Below are positions 52,592 through 60,938 of a stretch of 64,000 nucleotides of DNA, in pieces. Source of the stretch: Armatimonadota bacterium (GTDB taxonomy: Bacteria > Sysuimicrobiota > Sysuimicrobiia > Sysuimicrobiales > Humicultoraceae); assembly GCA_031081715.1 (NCBI GenBank), contig JAVHMA010000019.1, positions 1 through 64,000 on the forward strand. The letters run 5' to 3'. The notes beneath the pieces are model-generated. The model ran no database searches, was not told the DNA's origin, and saw nothing but the letters and a program-made list of their open reading frames with translations. The position numbers and the translations under genes are program-made. Within the stretch, counting starts at the first letter, position 1. The number at the start of each line of letters is the position of its first letter.

Positions 52592-53175
52592 CGCTGCCCT
52601 GTTTCTGCGTCGCAGCCCTCAAGAACCGGCCATCTGGCAACCGCGATTCCCTCTTGAGGTCCTTGAGCGCCGTCTCCACCAACGCGCCTTCGGTGCCCAC
52701 GAGCACGAAGCAAGCATGCGACACATAGGCGATGCCGTGAATACCCTGCACCGCAACACTCGATAACTTGCGTTCGAGTTGTCGCCGCTCAGCGCCCCTC
52801 GCAAGCGACTGGTCGGACACTAGCGTCAGCCTTTTCGGGCGCGCGGTCGCAATGTCACCAGCTCGGCACCGAAAACATACCCCGGTGCCCTTTTTCCATT
52901 CGTGGGATCGAGTCTGATCCCGGTGTCGGGATCGAGGAATACGTGATCGTCGCACTCACGGGCCGGAGCCAAGTAGGCGTCACGACAACTTTGGACGTAA
53001 GGACGTCGCGGGAGAGGACGCGGGTGCCCAAAAGCTGAGCGTAGGCGTCCACCTGCTGTGGCGGGACGGAATCGGTGAACAGGGGATGAGTTGCCCAAGG
53101 GCCCATGGAGGCAAGCCAGCGCAGAAGGCTTTGCTTCACAATATCGTAGGAGTCCCCGAGGAACTCGAGCTTCAC
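52584..53175 (-). pseudogene. unknown protein gene split across three reading frames
   Basis: Three consecutive minus-strand frames each carry protein-like sequence that joins end to end. The first runs from a GTG at 53175 (VKLEFLGDSYDIVKQSLL ... VLSRDVLTSK). The second begins near 52990 (RDAYLAPARECDDHVFLD ... YVFGAELVTL). The third begins near 52833 (RLTLVSDQSLARGAERRQ ... ESRLPDGRFL) and ends at 52584. Adding one base near 52984-52994 and one in the AAAA run near 52831-52835 would restore a single frame of about 197 codons. I do not recognise the family. It may be a true pseudogene, or a live gene with base-calling errors. Confidence 0.6.
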
Positions 53176-53262
53176 CTGCCTGCCCCACGTCGTCCGCAGA
53201 ACGGCCCGGCTAAGCGGCCGGGTGACAGCCGGTCCGCTCAAGCCGGTGGTTATCCGTCCCCT

Positions 53263-53496
53263 TCACGCCGACCGACGGTACGGCCGTACCGCCACCAAGT
53301 CGTCGTCCGAAACCGGTCGTACGTCCTGGACGTTCAGGGTGATCAGTGCCTCAGTTCTGCCGGACGCCGTGACGAACTCCACCTCAAGGCCATTGGACTC
53401 GTATACCTGCACCACGACACCCAGGTCACCCCGGCAGAGGTTCCGCTCGGGCAGGTCCCTGTCGAGCACAACGGTATCGAGAATGTGATAACTCAT
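53263..53496 (-). CDS. DUF4926 domain protein
   Basis: This 77-residue protein has the DUF4926 pattern: YHILDTVVLDRDLPERNL, then GDLGVVVQVYESNGLEVEFV and a C-terminal ALITLNVQDVRPVSDDDL. It looks like a small SH3-like beta barrel. Its ATG overlaps the DUF6883 gene stop by four bases, so the two are made together. DUF4926 proteins are often next to small uncharacterised partners, which suggests an antitoxin- or immunity-like role, but this is inference. Confidence 0.82.
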   Translation of the reverse strand: MSYHILDTVVLDRDLPERNLCRGDLGVVVQVYESNGLEVEFVTASGRTEALITLNVQDVRPVSDDDLVAVRPYRRSA

Positions 53497-53834
53497 CTCT
53501 CGCCTCCCGGGTAAGCCGTCACGAACCGCGGGAAGTCCTCGTCCGTGAGGACGACCCACACGCTGACGACCTCGGCCGAGTGGCCTGCGGGCCCGACCAG
53601 CGGTGCCCGGATCTCGTACTTCTGACCGTACGGACTCGTCTCCACCGCCGTTGCCTCTTGGGTCAGATGCTGAGCCCTCAGGTCCGCCTCCAGCCGTTGC
53701 CACTCCTTTCCAGAATAACCCAAACCGAAGAAGAACGCGGCCTTGAATCTACCCACCGGATGGCTCTCCGAGAGAAGATACCTGTGCAGCTTCGCATGCT
53801 CGATCACCGCACGGGCCGCGTTCGGTATCCTCAC
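53493..53834 (-). CDS. DUF6883 domain protein
   Basis: This 113-residue protein matches DUF6883 end to end: an N-terminal IPNAARAVIEHAKLHRYLL helix, then HPVGRFKAAFFFGLGYSG, and ETSPYGQKYEIRAPLVGPAG with VWVVLTDEDFPRFVTAYPG at the end. In larger proteins this domain is found at the C-terminus of secreted polymorphic toxins; here it stands alone with a DUF4926 partner. It starts at GTG 53834. The compact two-gene layout resembles toxin-antitoxin modules, but no activity is known to me. Confidence 0.82.
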   Translation of the reverse strand: MRIPNAARAVIEHAKLHRYLLSESHPVGRFKAAFFFGLGYSGKEWQRLEADLRAQHLTQEATAVETSPYGQKYEIRAPLVGPAGHSAEVVSVWVVLTDEDFPRFVTAYPGGER

Positions 53835-54226
53835 TCCGATAGCCCCTTCCCCAACCCGTCACAGACGCGTCAGAAGGAGAAGCGGTGCGGATAACTCTTG
53901 CCAGTCTAACACCCCGACCCTGTCAGCCTATCACGACTGGCCCGAGGAACACGCTCACAAACAATCACAATCATCCGTAGGGTTGCCGTGGCCCCCTGGT
54001 GGTTCCCATGCCAGGTGTTGTACGGAGCTTATCTATCAGTCTACCATCCTGGCATCGGCGCGCAGAACCCGGCTCAGCATCCATCCGTCGGACTTCTCAC
54101 GCCGTGCGGCCCTGGCTCAGCCCATGAGGGGCGTGTCTCCAATGGGAAGGGCTCGCCCCATGCCCCTGCTCTCCGCGACCACGGGGTGAGCGAGGCGAGG
54201 ACATCTGTGTTATCCTGCACCTGCGT
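53835..54226. other. gene-free 392-base spacer at the edge of the lower-GC segment
   Basis: No coding frame, tRNA, repeat array or clear terminator was seen here. Composition is intermediate between the low-GC segment to the left and the GC-rich P1 peptidase gene to the right. A GTCTAAC at 53904-53910 was examined as a possible attC box, but no partner box follows. Confidence 0.5.
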
Positions 54227-55204
54227 ATGCCCTCGCTCACCGACATCCCCGGGCTCCGAGTCGGCCACGCCACCGATCCCGTGGGCCTCACCGGCTGCAC
54301 GGTCGTGCTCTGCGAGGGGGGTGCGGTCGCCAGCGTGGACATCCGGGGGGCCGCGCCCGGCACGCGCGAGACGGCGCTGCTCGCCCCGGGAGCGCTTGTT
54401 GAACGTATCCACGCCGTGCTGCTGACCGGCGGCAGCGCCTTCGGGCTGGCGGCCGCCGACGGCGTCATGCGCTTCCTCGAGGAGCGAGGCGCCGGCTTCG
54501 AGACCGGCGTCGCGAGGGTGCCGATCGTGCCGGCCGCGGTGCTCTTCGATCTGGCCGTGGGCGACCCGGGCGCGCGGCCCGACGCCGCCATGGGCTACGC
54601 CGCCTGCCAGGCGGCGCACGACGGCCCGGTGGAGGAAGGTAGCGTGGGCGCCGGTACGGGCGCGACGCTGGGCAAGGTGCTGGGCCCGCAGTGCGCGATG
54701 AAAGGCGGGGTCGGTTCGTGGAGCATCCGTCTGCCCGAGGGGCCCACGGTCGCGGCCCTGGTGGTGGTCAACGCGCTCGGCGACGTCATCGACGACGTGA
54801 CCGGCGCGATCCTGGCCGGCGCGCGGGCCGACGGCCGGTTCGCCCGCGCCTCCGACACGGTGCTGGCCGGGGCGCTGCAGGCCGCCTTCGGCGCCAACAC
54901 CACGCTCGCGGTGATCGCCACCGATGTGGCGCTGACGCGCGAGCAAGCGTCGCGCCTGGCAGTGCAGGGCCAGGCCGGGCTGTCGCGCACGATCGTCCCG
55001 TCGCACACGGTCTACGACGGCGACACGGTGTTCGCGCTCGCGACGGGCGCGCGACCGGCCGCCGGCGACGCCGCGGGCCTGCCGCTGCGTCTCGGCGAGG
55101 CCGCGGCGCGGGCCGCGGCCGAGTCCGTCAAGCGGGCGGTGCGCGCCGCCGCGGGCCTGGGCGGGGTGCCGTGCTGGGCCGACCTCCAGCGCGGCGGGGC
55201 ATGA
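54227..55204 (+). CDS. P1 family peptidase (DmpA/aminopeptidase-like, self-processing)
   Basis: This 325-residue N-terminal-nucleophile hydrolase family member has the P1 pattern: TDIPGLRVGHATD, LLTGGSAFGLAAADGVM, VGAGTGATLGK and the autocleavage site GANTTLAVIATD. Chain cleavage would occur between Asn224 and Thr225, freeing Thr225 as the catalytic nucleophile. Relatives act as D- or L-aminopeptidases or beta-peptidases. No signal peptide is visible. It precedes an epimerase-like gene and a dipeptide importer, which fits peptide or amino-amide use. Confidence 0.9.
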   Translation: MPSLTDIPGLRVGHATDPVGLTGCTVVLCEGGAVASVDIRGAAPGTRETALLAPGALVERIHAVLLTGGSAFGLAAADGVMRFLEERGAGFETGVARVPIVPAAVLFDLAVGDPGARPDAAMGYAACQAAHDGPVEEGSVGAGTGATLGKVLGPQCAMKGGVGSWSIRLPEGPTVAALVVVNALGDVIDDVTGAILAGARADGRFARASDTVLAGALQAAFGANTTLAVIATDVALTREQASRLAVQGQAGLSRTIVPSHTVYDGDTVFALATGARPAAGDAAGLPLRLGEAAARAAAESVKRAVRAAAGLGGVPCWADLQRGGA

Positions 55205-55224
55205 CACGGCGCCTTCACGCACCC

Positions 55225-55257
55225 TTGACCTCGGGGGCCGGCGGCCGATGGTATGAT
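55225..55257 (+). promoter_or_regulatory. probable promoter of the 55.3-59.5 kb operon
   Basis: A TATGAT -10 box (55252-55257) carries the extended TGn motif just before it (55249-55251). TTGACC at 55225-55230 could be a -35 box, but the 21-base spacing is long, so the extended -10 probably does most of the work. Confidence 0.5.
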
Positions 55258-55304
55258 GGTCGCAGGTTGCGGGGGCTCGTCAGGTCGTGACGCGGGAGGC
55301 ACCC

Positions 55305-56111
55305 GTGCAGCTCGGCGTGTCGAGTTACGCGGTCATCCGACGGCCGCTGGCCGAGGCGGCGGCCGACCTGCGCGCTCTGGGGATCGCGGTCGAGATCATG
55401 TGCGAGCCGCCCCACGCTTGGCCGGCGCCCGTCCCGTGGACCGATGGTCGGCCGCTCGCGCTGCACATGCCGATCCTCGGCATCAACATCGCCGCCACGA
55501 ACCCCGGCATCCGGCGCGAAGCGGTCCGCCAAATCACCGAGACGATCGGCGAGGCCGCGCGCCTGGGGGCGGCCGGCGTGGTCGTCCACCCCGGAAGCCC
55601 GCCGTACGAGGAGGTCTTCCCGCGGGCGCACGGTCTGCCGCACGCCGTGGATTCGTTGCGCCGGCTGGCCGATGCCGCCGGCGCCGCGGGCGTCGAGCTC
55701 TACCTGGAGAACATGCCCGATGTCGCGCCTGGCCCCGGGCAGCCCCGCGTGGGCCACCGGATCATCTTCGGCGTCCGCTACGACGAGCTGCGCGAACTCT
55801 TCGACCGCGTCGGCCACCCGGCGCTGCGGCTGTGCCTCGACCTCGGCCACGCCTTCCTGGCGGGCCGCGAGACGCTGCAGGCGCTGCTGCGCGACCGCGA
55901 CGTGGTCCACGTGCATGTCAGCGACAACCGCGGCTGGCGGGACGACCACCTGGCGTGGGGTGACGGCGAGATCGCCTCGACCGTGGACCTGGCGCGCGAC
56001 CTGCCGCCGTCGGTCAGGCACGTGGTGCTCGAGGTCCATTCCCTGGAGGCGGCGCGCGTCTCGCTCGAACGCGTCGCCGGCACACTCCGTCCCAAGGAGG
56101 TAGGCGCATGA
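55305..56111 (+). CDS. TIM-barrel sugar-phosphate isomerase/epimerase family protein
   Basis: This 268-residue protein has the xylose-isomerase-like TIM barrel. Likely metal ligands are in LYLENMPD (Glu), LCLDLGHAF (Asp and His), VHVHVSDN (His) and VVLEVHS (Glu). Such enzymes epimerise or isomerise sugars, inositols or related hydroxyketones; the substrate is unknown. The GTG at 55305 is preferred because GGGAGG lies seven bases upstream; another GTG lies at 55287. Its stop overlaps the binding-protein start by four bases, so it is part of the transporter operon. Confidence 0.85.
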   Translation: MQLGVSSYAVIRRPLAEAAADLRALGIAVEIMCEPPHAWPAPVPWTDGRPLALHMPILGINIAATNPGIRREAVRQITETIGEAARLGAAGVVVHPGSPPYEEVFPRAHGLPHAVDSLRRLADAAGAAGVELYLENMPDVAPGPGQPRVGHRIIFGVRYDELRELFDRVGHPALRLCLDLGHAFLAGRETLQALLRDRDVVHVHVSDNRGWRDDHLAWGDGEIASTVDLARDLPPSVRHVVLEVHSLEAARVSLERVAGTLRPKEVGA

Positions 56112-57640
56112 GGTCCACCACTCCGCGTGGCCCGGCCGCCCGATGGCGGCTGGCCCTGCTCATCCTGGCCGCGGCCCTGGCAGCCGTGGGGGTCCCCGCG
56201 GGCGCGCAGACCCCGCGCGACCGGTTCACCTTTGCCCTCTCCGGCAGCCCCGACACCCTGGACCCGCAGGGGACCGCGGCCACGCTCGCGTTCCAGGTGA
56301 ACAAGAGTCTCTTCGACACCCTCGTCGAGCCCGACGACGAGGGGCGCATCGTGCCGAGCCTGGCGGAGTCGTGGACCACCTCCGCCGACGGGCTGACCTG
56401 GACCTTCCGGCTGCGGCCGAACGTCCGATTCCACCACGGCAAGACGCTGGATGCCGGCGACGTGAAGGCCACGTTCGAGCGCATTCTCAACCCGGCCACG
56501 CGCTCGCCCAAGCGCAGCGACTTCGCGGCGATCCGGTCGATCGAGGCGGTGGATCCGCTGACGGTGCGGTTCGTGCTGGGCGAGCGGTTCGCGCCGTTCC
56601 TGGCGACGCTGGCGCACGGCTGGGGTGCGATCCTCCCCGCGGACCTGATCGCGCGGAACCACGAGTTCGCCACCCGGCCGGTCGGCACCGGCCCGTTCAC
56701 CGTCGCGGAGTGGCAGCGCGACTCGCTCATCCGTCTGAGCCGGTTCGACGGCTACTGGATCCAGGGCGAACCGCGGCTGCGCGAGGTGCTCATCCGGTTC
56801 GTGCCCGAGTCCGCGGTGAAGGTGGCGGGGCTGCTCGCCGGTGAGTTCGACGCCATCGACGCGGTCGCGTTCCTCGACCTCCCGCGGGTCCGCGCGAACC
56901 CCAACGTCCGCGTCATCCGCCAGGTCACCAGCCTGGTGAACGTGGTGGCGATCAACACGAGCCGGCCCGCGCTGCGCGACGTGCGGGTGCGGCGGGCGCT
57001 GTGGCACGCCATCGACCGCCGGCAAGTGCTGCAGACCGCCTACGGCCAGGAGTCGGTGCCGGTCAACGTCTTCATGGACGTCGTGAGCCCCTACTACGTC
57101 TCGATCCCGGACCCGTTCCCCTACGACCCGGAGCGGGCGCGCCGCCTGCTCTCCGAGGCCGGGGCGAGCGGGCTCACGCTGGACCTGGCGCTGCCGCAGC
57201 CCTACCCGGCGCACATTGAGGCCGGCCAGCTCGTGCAGGCGATGCTGCAGCGCGTGGGCGTCACGGCCCGGCCGCGGGTCGTGGAGTGGGGCTTCTGGCT
57301 CTCGCGCGTGTTCGCGGGCGGCGAGTACGACCTGACGATCATCGGGCACACCGGCAAGCTCGACCCCGACGGCCGGCTGGCGGGGTACGGCACGGCGGGC
57401 CGCAACTACGTCCGCTACGAGAACCCCAAAGTGGAAGACCTGATCCTGGCGGGCCGGATCACGACGAACCCCGAGCTGCGCAAGCGCATCTACGCCGAGG
57501 CCCTCAAGATGATGGCCGAGGACGCGCCGATGGTCTACCTGGGAACCCCGGTGCTGTACATGGCGACCCGGCAGGGCGTCCGGAACTTCCGGCAGCTCTA
57601 CGCGATCGACACGTTCGACTTTCGCAAGACCACCAAGTAA
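56108..57640 (+). CDS. ABC transporter substrate-binding protein, dipeptide/oligopeptide family
   Basis: This 510-residue exported protein has a signal peptide (about residues 1-34) and the SBP_bac_5 fold (SGSPDTLDPQGTAATLAF, SLAESWTTSADGLTWTFRLR, VGTGPFTVAEWQRDS, LWHAIDRRQVL). It gathers peptides or other small solutes for the DppB/DppC pair encoded immediately downstream. The ATG overlaps the epimerase-like gene by four bases. Confidence 0.91.
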   Translation: MRSTTPRGPAARWRLALLILAAALAAVGVPAGAQTPRDRFTFALSGSPDTLDPQGTAATLAFQVNKSLFDTLVEPDDEGRIVPSLAESWTTSADGLTWTFRLRPNVRFHHGKTLDAGDVKATFERILNPATRSPKRSDFAAIRSIEAVDPLTVRFVLGERFAPFLATLAHGWGAILPADLIARNHEFATRPVGTGPFTVAEWQRDSLIRLSRFDGYWIQGEPRLREVLIRFVPESAVKVAGLLAGEFDAIDAVAFLDLPRVRANPNVRVIRQVTSLVNVVAINTSRPALRDVRVRRALWHAIDRRQVLQTAYGQESVPVNVFMDVVSPYYVSIPDPFPYDPERARRLLSEAGASGLTLDLALPQPYPAHIEAGQLVQAMLQRVGVTARPRVVEWGFWLSRVFAGGEYDLTIIGHTGKLDPDGRLAGYGTAGRNYVRYENPKVEDLILAGRITTNPELRKRIYAEALKMMAEDAPMVYLGTPVLYMATRQGVRNFRQLYAIDTFDFRKTTK

Positions 57641-57642
57641 CC

Positions 57643-58584
57643 ATGCCGCTGGTCGCAAGGCGGCTGCTGGCGGTGGCGCCCACGGTCCTCGTGGTCGCCA
57701 CCGTCACGTTTCTCGCGCTCCAGGTCATCCCCGGCGACATCGCCCAGGTCATGCTGGGGGTGGATGCCCGACCCGAGGACCTGGCGCGGCTGCGGCGCGA
57801 GTTCGGTCTGGACCGGCCGCTCGTGCTCCGCTACCTCGAGTGGCTGGGCCACCTGGCCCGGGGCGACCTCGGAACCTCCATCACCTACCGCGAGCCCGTG
57901 GCCCGGCTGATCGTGGCGCGGATGCCCGTGACGCTCTCGGTGGCGTTGGGAGCCATGGTGGTCGCGGTCGGTGTGGCCCTACCGCTCGGAGTCATCGCGG
58001 CGCGGCGAGCGTGGTCGCCCGGCGACCTGGCCGTGCTCGCGGGCTCGCAGCTCGGGCTGGCGATCCCGACGTTCTGGCTGGGCATCCTCCTGCTGCTCGG
58101 CCTGGCCGCGGCCGTGCCCCTGTTCCCGCTGCAGGGCTACGCGGCCTTCAGCGCCGGCCCGGCCGAGTGGCTGCGCCACCTGACCCTGCCGGCGGTCGCG
58201 CTCGGCACCGAGCGCGCGGCCGCGCTCGTACGGCTCGTCCGCGGCTCGGTGCTCGAGGAGATGACGCGCGACTATGTGCGCACCGCCCGCGGCAAGGGGC
58301 TCGCCGCCGCCGTGGTGCTCCGCCGCCACGTGCTGCGCAACGCGCTCATCCCGGTGCTCACCGTGGCCGGGCTGCAGCTCGGCTATCTGATGGGCGGGAC
58401 CATCGTCATCGAGCAGGTCTTCGGTCTGCCCGGCCTGGGCCGCCTGCTCCTGCAGGGCATCTACGCGCGCGACCTGGTGGTGGTGCAGGGCGCGGTGATC
58501 ACCATCGCGCTCACCTTCGCCCTCCTCAACCTGGCCATCGACCTGCTCTACACCGCGGTGGACCCGCGGATCACCTACGACTGA
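57643..58584 (+). CDS. ABC transporter permease, DppB family
   Basis: This 313-residue inner-membrane protein has the DppB opening (VARRLLAVAPTVLVVATVTF, QVIPGDIAQVMLG), about six membrane helices and the EAA loop (MTRDYVRTARGKGL). It ends TAVDPRITYD. It starts two bases after the binding-protein stop. It pairs with the DppC protein, whose ATG overlaps this stop as TGATG. Confidence 0.91.
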   Translation: MPLVARRLLAVAPTVLVVATVTFLALQVIPGDIAQVMLGVDARPEDLARLRREFGLDRPLVLRYLEWLGHLARGDLGTSITYREPVARLIVARMPVTLSVALGAMVVAVGVALPLGVIAARRAWSPGDLAVLAGSQLGLAIPTFWLGILLLLGLAAAVPLFPLQGYAAFSAGPAEWLRHLTLPAVALGTERAAALVRLVRGSVLEEMTRDYVRTARGKGLAAAVVLRRHVLRNALIPVLTVAGLQLGYLMGGTIVIEQVFGLPGLGRLLLQGIYARDLVVVQGAVITIALTFALLNLAIDLLYTAVDPRITYD

Positions 58585-59471
58585 TGGCGCTGCTCGAGCG
58601 GGAGGGCTGGCCGACCTCTTCGCTGGCGCCGCCCGCGCCCGCCCGGGCCCCTCGCCGGCGCGCCAACCTGCCGCTCCTGGTGGGTGCCGCGCTCGTCGCG
58701 TGCATCGCGGTCTCGGCGGCGCTCGCACCCTGGCTCGCCCCGCGCGATCCCACCGCGATCGACCCGGCCGCCCGGCTCCTGCCGCCGGGCCCGGGGCACC
58801 CGCTCGGCACCGACCGGCTCGGCCGCGACGTGCTGAGTCGCATCCTCTACGGCGGCCGCGTTGCGGTGGTCGTGGGCGCGGTGGCCGTGGCGATCGGCGC
58901 CGGCGCCGGGGTCACGCTCGGACTGGTCTCCGGCTACCGGGCCGGGTGGCTCGACGCCCTGCTCATGCGTGCCATCGACGGGTTGATGGCCTTCCCGGCA
59001 CTGCTACTCGCCATCCTGGTGGTCGCCTCGCTCGGGCCCGGGCACGTGCAGGCGATGACGGCCATCGGGATCGTGCTCATCCCGGTCTTCGCGCGCCTGG
59101 CCCGCGCGCAGGCACTGGCCGCGCGGGCGCAGGAGTTCGTGCTAGCGGCGCGCGCGGTGGGCGCGCGCGACCTGCGGATCATCGCGGTCCACATCCTGCC
59201 CAACATCGCCGGCCCGCTGCTGATTCAGGCCACGGTCGCGTTCTCCGGCGCGGTGCTCGCCGAAGCGTCGCTCTCCTACCTGGGGCTGGGCACGCAGCCC
59301 CCGACACCGAGTTGGGGCGGGATGCTCCAGGAGGCGCGGGACGTGCTGTTCGTCGGCGCGTGGATGGCCGTCTGGCCTGGGCTCGCGATCGCGGCCGCGG
59401 TGCTCGGCTGGAACCTGCTCGGCGACGGCCTGCGCGACCTGCTCGACCCGCGCCTGCGGCGCGGGGTCTGA
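58584..59471 (+). CDS. ABC transporter permease, DppC family
   Basis: This 295-residue inner-membrane protein has the OppC-type N-terminal helix, the GTDRLGRDVLSRILYG motif, an EAA loop (EFVLAARAVGARDLRI) and ends GDGLRDLLDPRLRRGV. It completes the pore of the dipeptide-type importer. As with the other such system in this window, no dppD or dppF ATPase gene follows. Confidence 0.91.
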   Translation: MALLEREGWPTSSLAPPAPARAPRRRANLPLLVGAALVACIAVSAALAPWLAPRDPTAIDPAARLLPPGPGHPLGTDRLGRDVLSRILYGGRVAVVVGAVAVAIGAGAGVTLGLVSGYRAGWLDALLMRAIDGLMAFPALLLAILVVASLGPGHVQAMTAIGIVLIPVFARLARAQALAARAQEFVLAARAVGARDLRIIAVHILPNIAGPLLIQATVAFSGAVLAEASLSYLGLGTQPPTPSWGGMLQEARDVLFVGAWMAVWPGLAIAAAVLGWNLLGDGLRDLLDPRLRRGV

Positions 59472-59561
59472 GCCCCAGGGGACGGCGCCGCGCGCCGAGA
59501 ATGTAGCACCCGCTGGACGAGGCCGTCCGCCCGTCCGCCAAGTCCACCAAGGAGGACCGGC

Positions 59562-60938
59562 GTGTCCACACGCATCGAGACCGGCGCGCTCAGCCCGCAG
59601 ACCATCAGGGATTGGACGCGCACGCACGTGCTCACGTCGTGGTCGGCGCAGCGCGCGGTGAACCCCCTGCCCATCGCCGAAGCGCGGGGCGCCACGCTGG
59701 TGGGCGCCGACGGGAAGACCTACCTCGACTTCTCCTCGGGCCTCGTCAACGTCAACCTGGGCCACGGCCACCCGCGCGTGGTTCGCGCCATCCAGGAGCA
59801 GGCCGCGCGCCTGTGCTACGTGACGCCGAGCTTCGGCAACGACGCGCGCGCCGCGCTCGCGCGGGCCCTCCACGAGGTCTCGCCCGGCCGGGCGCTCACG
59901 CGCACGCTGTTCACCAACGGCGGGGCCGAGGCGAACGAGAACGCGGTCAAGATGGCGCGCGCGGTGACCGGCCGGCACAAGATCCTGACCGCGTACCGCT
60001 CCTACCACGGCGCGACTTACGGCGCGATCACGCTCACTGGCGACAACCGGCGCTGGCCGGCCGAGCCCGGCATCCCGGGCGTGGTGCACTTCTTCGCGCC
60101 CTATCCGTATCGGAGCCCGTTCGGCGCGCCGCCGGAGCAAGAGGCCGCGGCCGCGCTCCGCCACCTGGAGCAGGTCATCGAGAGCGAGGGGCCGGCGACC
60201 GTCGCGGCGGTGCTGCTCGAGCCCATCGTGGGCACCAATGGCGTGATCGTGCCCCCCAACGGCTACCTCCAGGGCGTGCGCGCGCTGTGCGACCACTACG
60301 GCATCCTGCTGATCATCGACGAGGTCATGACCGGGTTCTGCCGCACGGGCCGCTGGTGGGCGAGCGAGCACTGGGGCATCGTCCCGGACATGCTGACGTT
60401 CGCCAAGGGCGTCACCTCGGGCTACGTGCCGCTGGGCGGCGTGAGCGTCAGCGAGAAGATCGGAAGCTACTTCGACGACCACGTGCTCTGGGGCGGGCTC
60501 ACCTATAGCGGCCACCCGCTCGCCTGCGCGGCCGGGGTCGCCTCCGTGGCGGCCTACCAGGAGGAGCGGCTGGCCGAGCGCGCGCAGCGCGTCGGCGCGA
60601 CGCTCCGGGATGCGCTCGGGAACCTGGCGGAGCGCCATCCGAGCATCGGTGAGGTCCGGGGGCTCGGGCTCTTCTACGGCGTCGAGCTGGTGCGCGACCG
60701 GGGCACGCGCGAGCCGCTGGTCCCGTGGAACAGTCCCTCACAGGGCGCGGCGGGCGAGATGCTGCGCGACCTCATGGAGCGCGGGGTCTACCTGTTCTCG
60801 CGCTGGAACATCCTGATCGTGGCGCCGCCGCTGGTCGTCACCGAGGACGAGATCGGCCGCGCGATCGAGGCCCTGGACGCCTCGCTCGTCATCGCCGACC
60901 GCGCCGCCGCCGACCGCGCGGACCCCGCCCGGGCGTGA
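59562..60938 (+). CDS. class III PLP-dependent aminotransferase
   Basis: This 458-residue enzyme is a fold type I, class III (omega-type) aminotransferase. PLP binds through Lys282 (TFAKGVTSGYVPLG), with Asp253 (IIDEVMTGF) at the ring nitrogen and TNGGAEANENAVKMAR upstream. It probably moves an amino group between a non-alpha amino acid (such as beta-alanine, taurine or GABA) and a keto acid; which one is not clear. An AAGGAGG site lies seven bases before the GTG. Its stop overlaps the M20 gene start by four bases. Confidence 0.9.
   Translation: MSTRIETGALSPQTIRDWTRTHVLTSWSAQRAVNPLPIAEARGATLVGADGKTYLDFSSGLVNVNLGHGHPRVVRAIQEQAARLCYVTPSFGNDARAALARALHEVSPGRALTRTLFTNGGAEANENAVKMARAVTGRHKILTAYRSYHGATYGAITLTGDNRRWPAEPGIPGVVHFFAPYPYRSPFGAPPEQEAAAALRHLEQVIESEGPATVAAVLLEPIVGTNGVIVPPNGYLQGVRALCDHYGILLIIDEVMTGFCRTGRWWASEHWGIVPDMLTFAKGVTSGYVPLGGVSVSEKIGSYFDDHVLWGGLTYSGHPLACAAGVASVAAYQEERLAERAQRVGATLRDALGNLAERHPSIGEVRGLGLFYGVELVRDRGTREPLVPWNSPSQGAAGEMLRDLMERGVYLFSRWNILIVAPPLVVTEDEIGRAIEALDASLVIADRAAADRADPARA

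Noticed and set aside
53904-53910. GTCTAAC as a third attC R'' box
   Set aside because: No GTTRRRY box or pairing inner boxes follow within the expected 50-150 bases.
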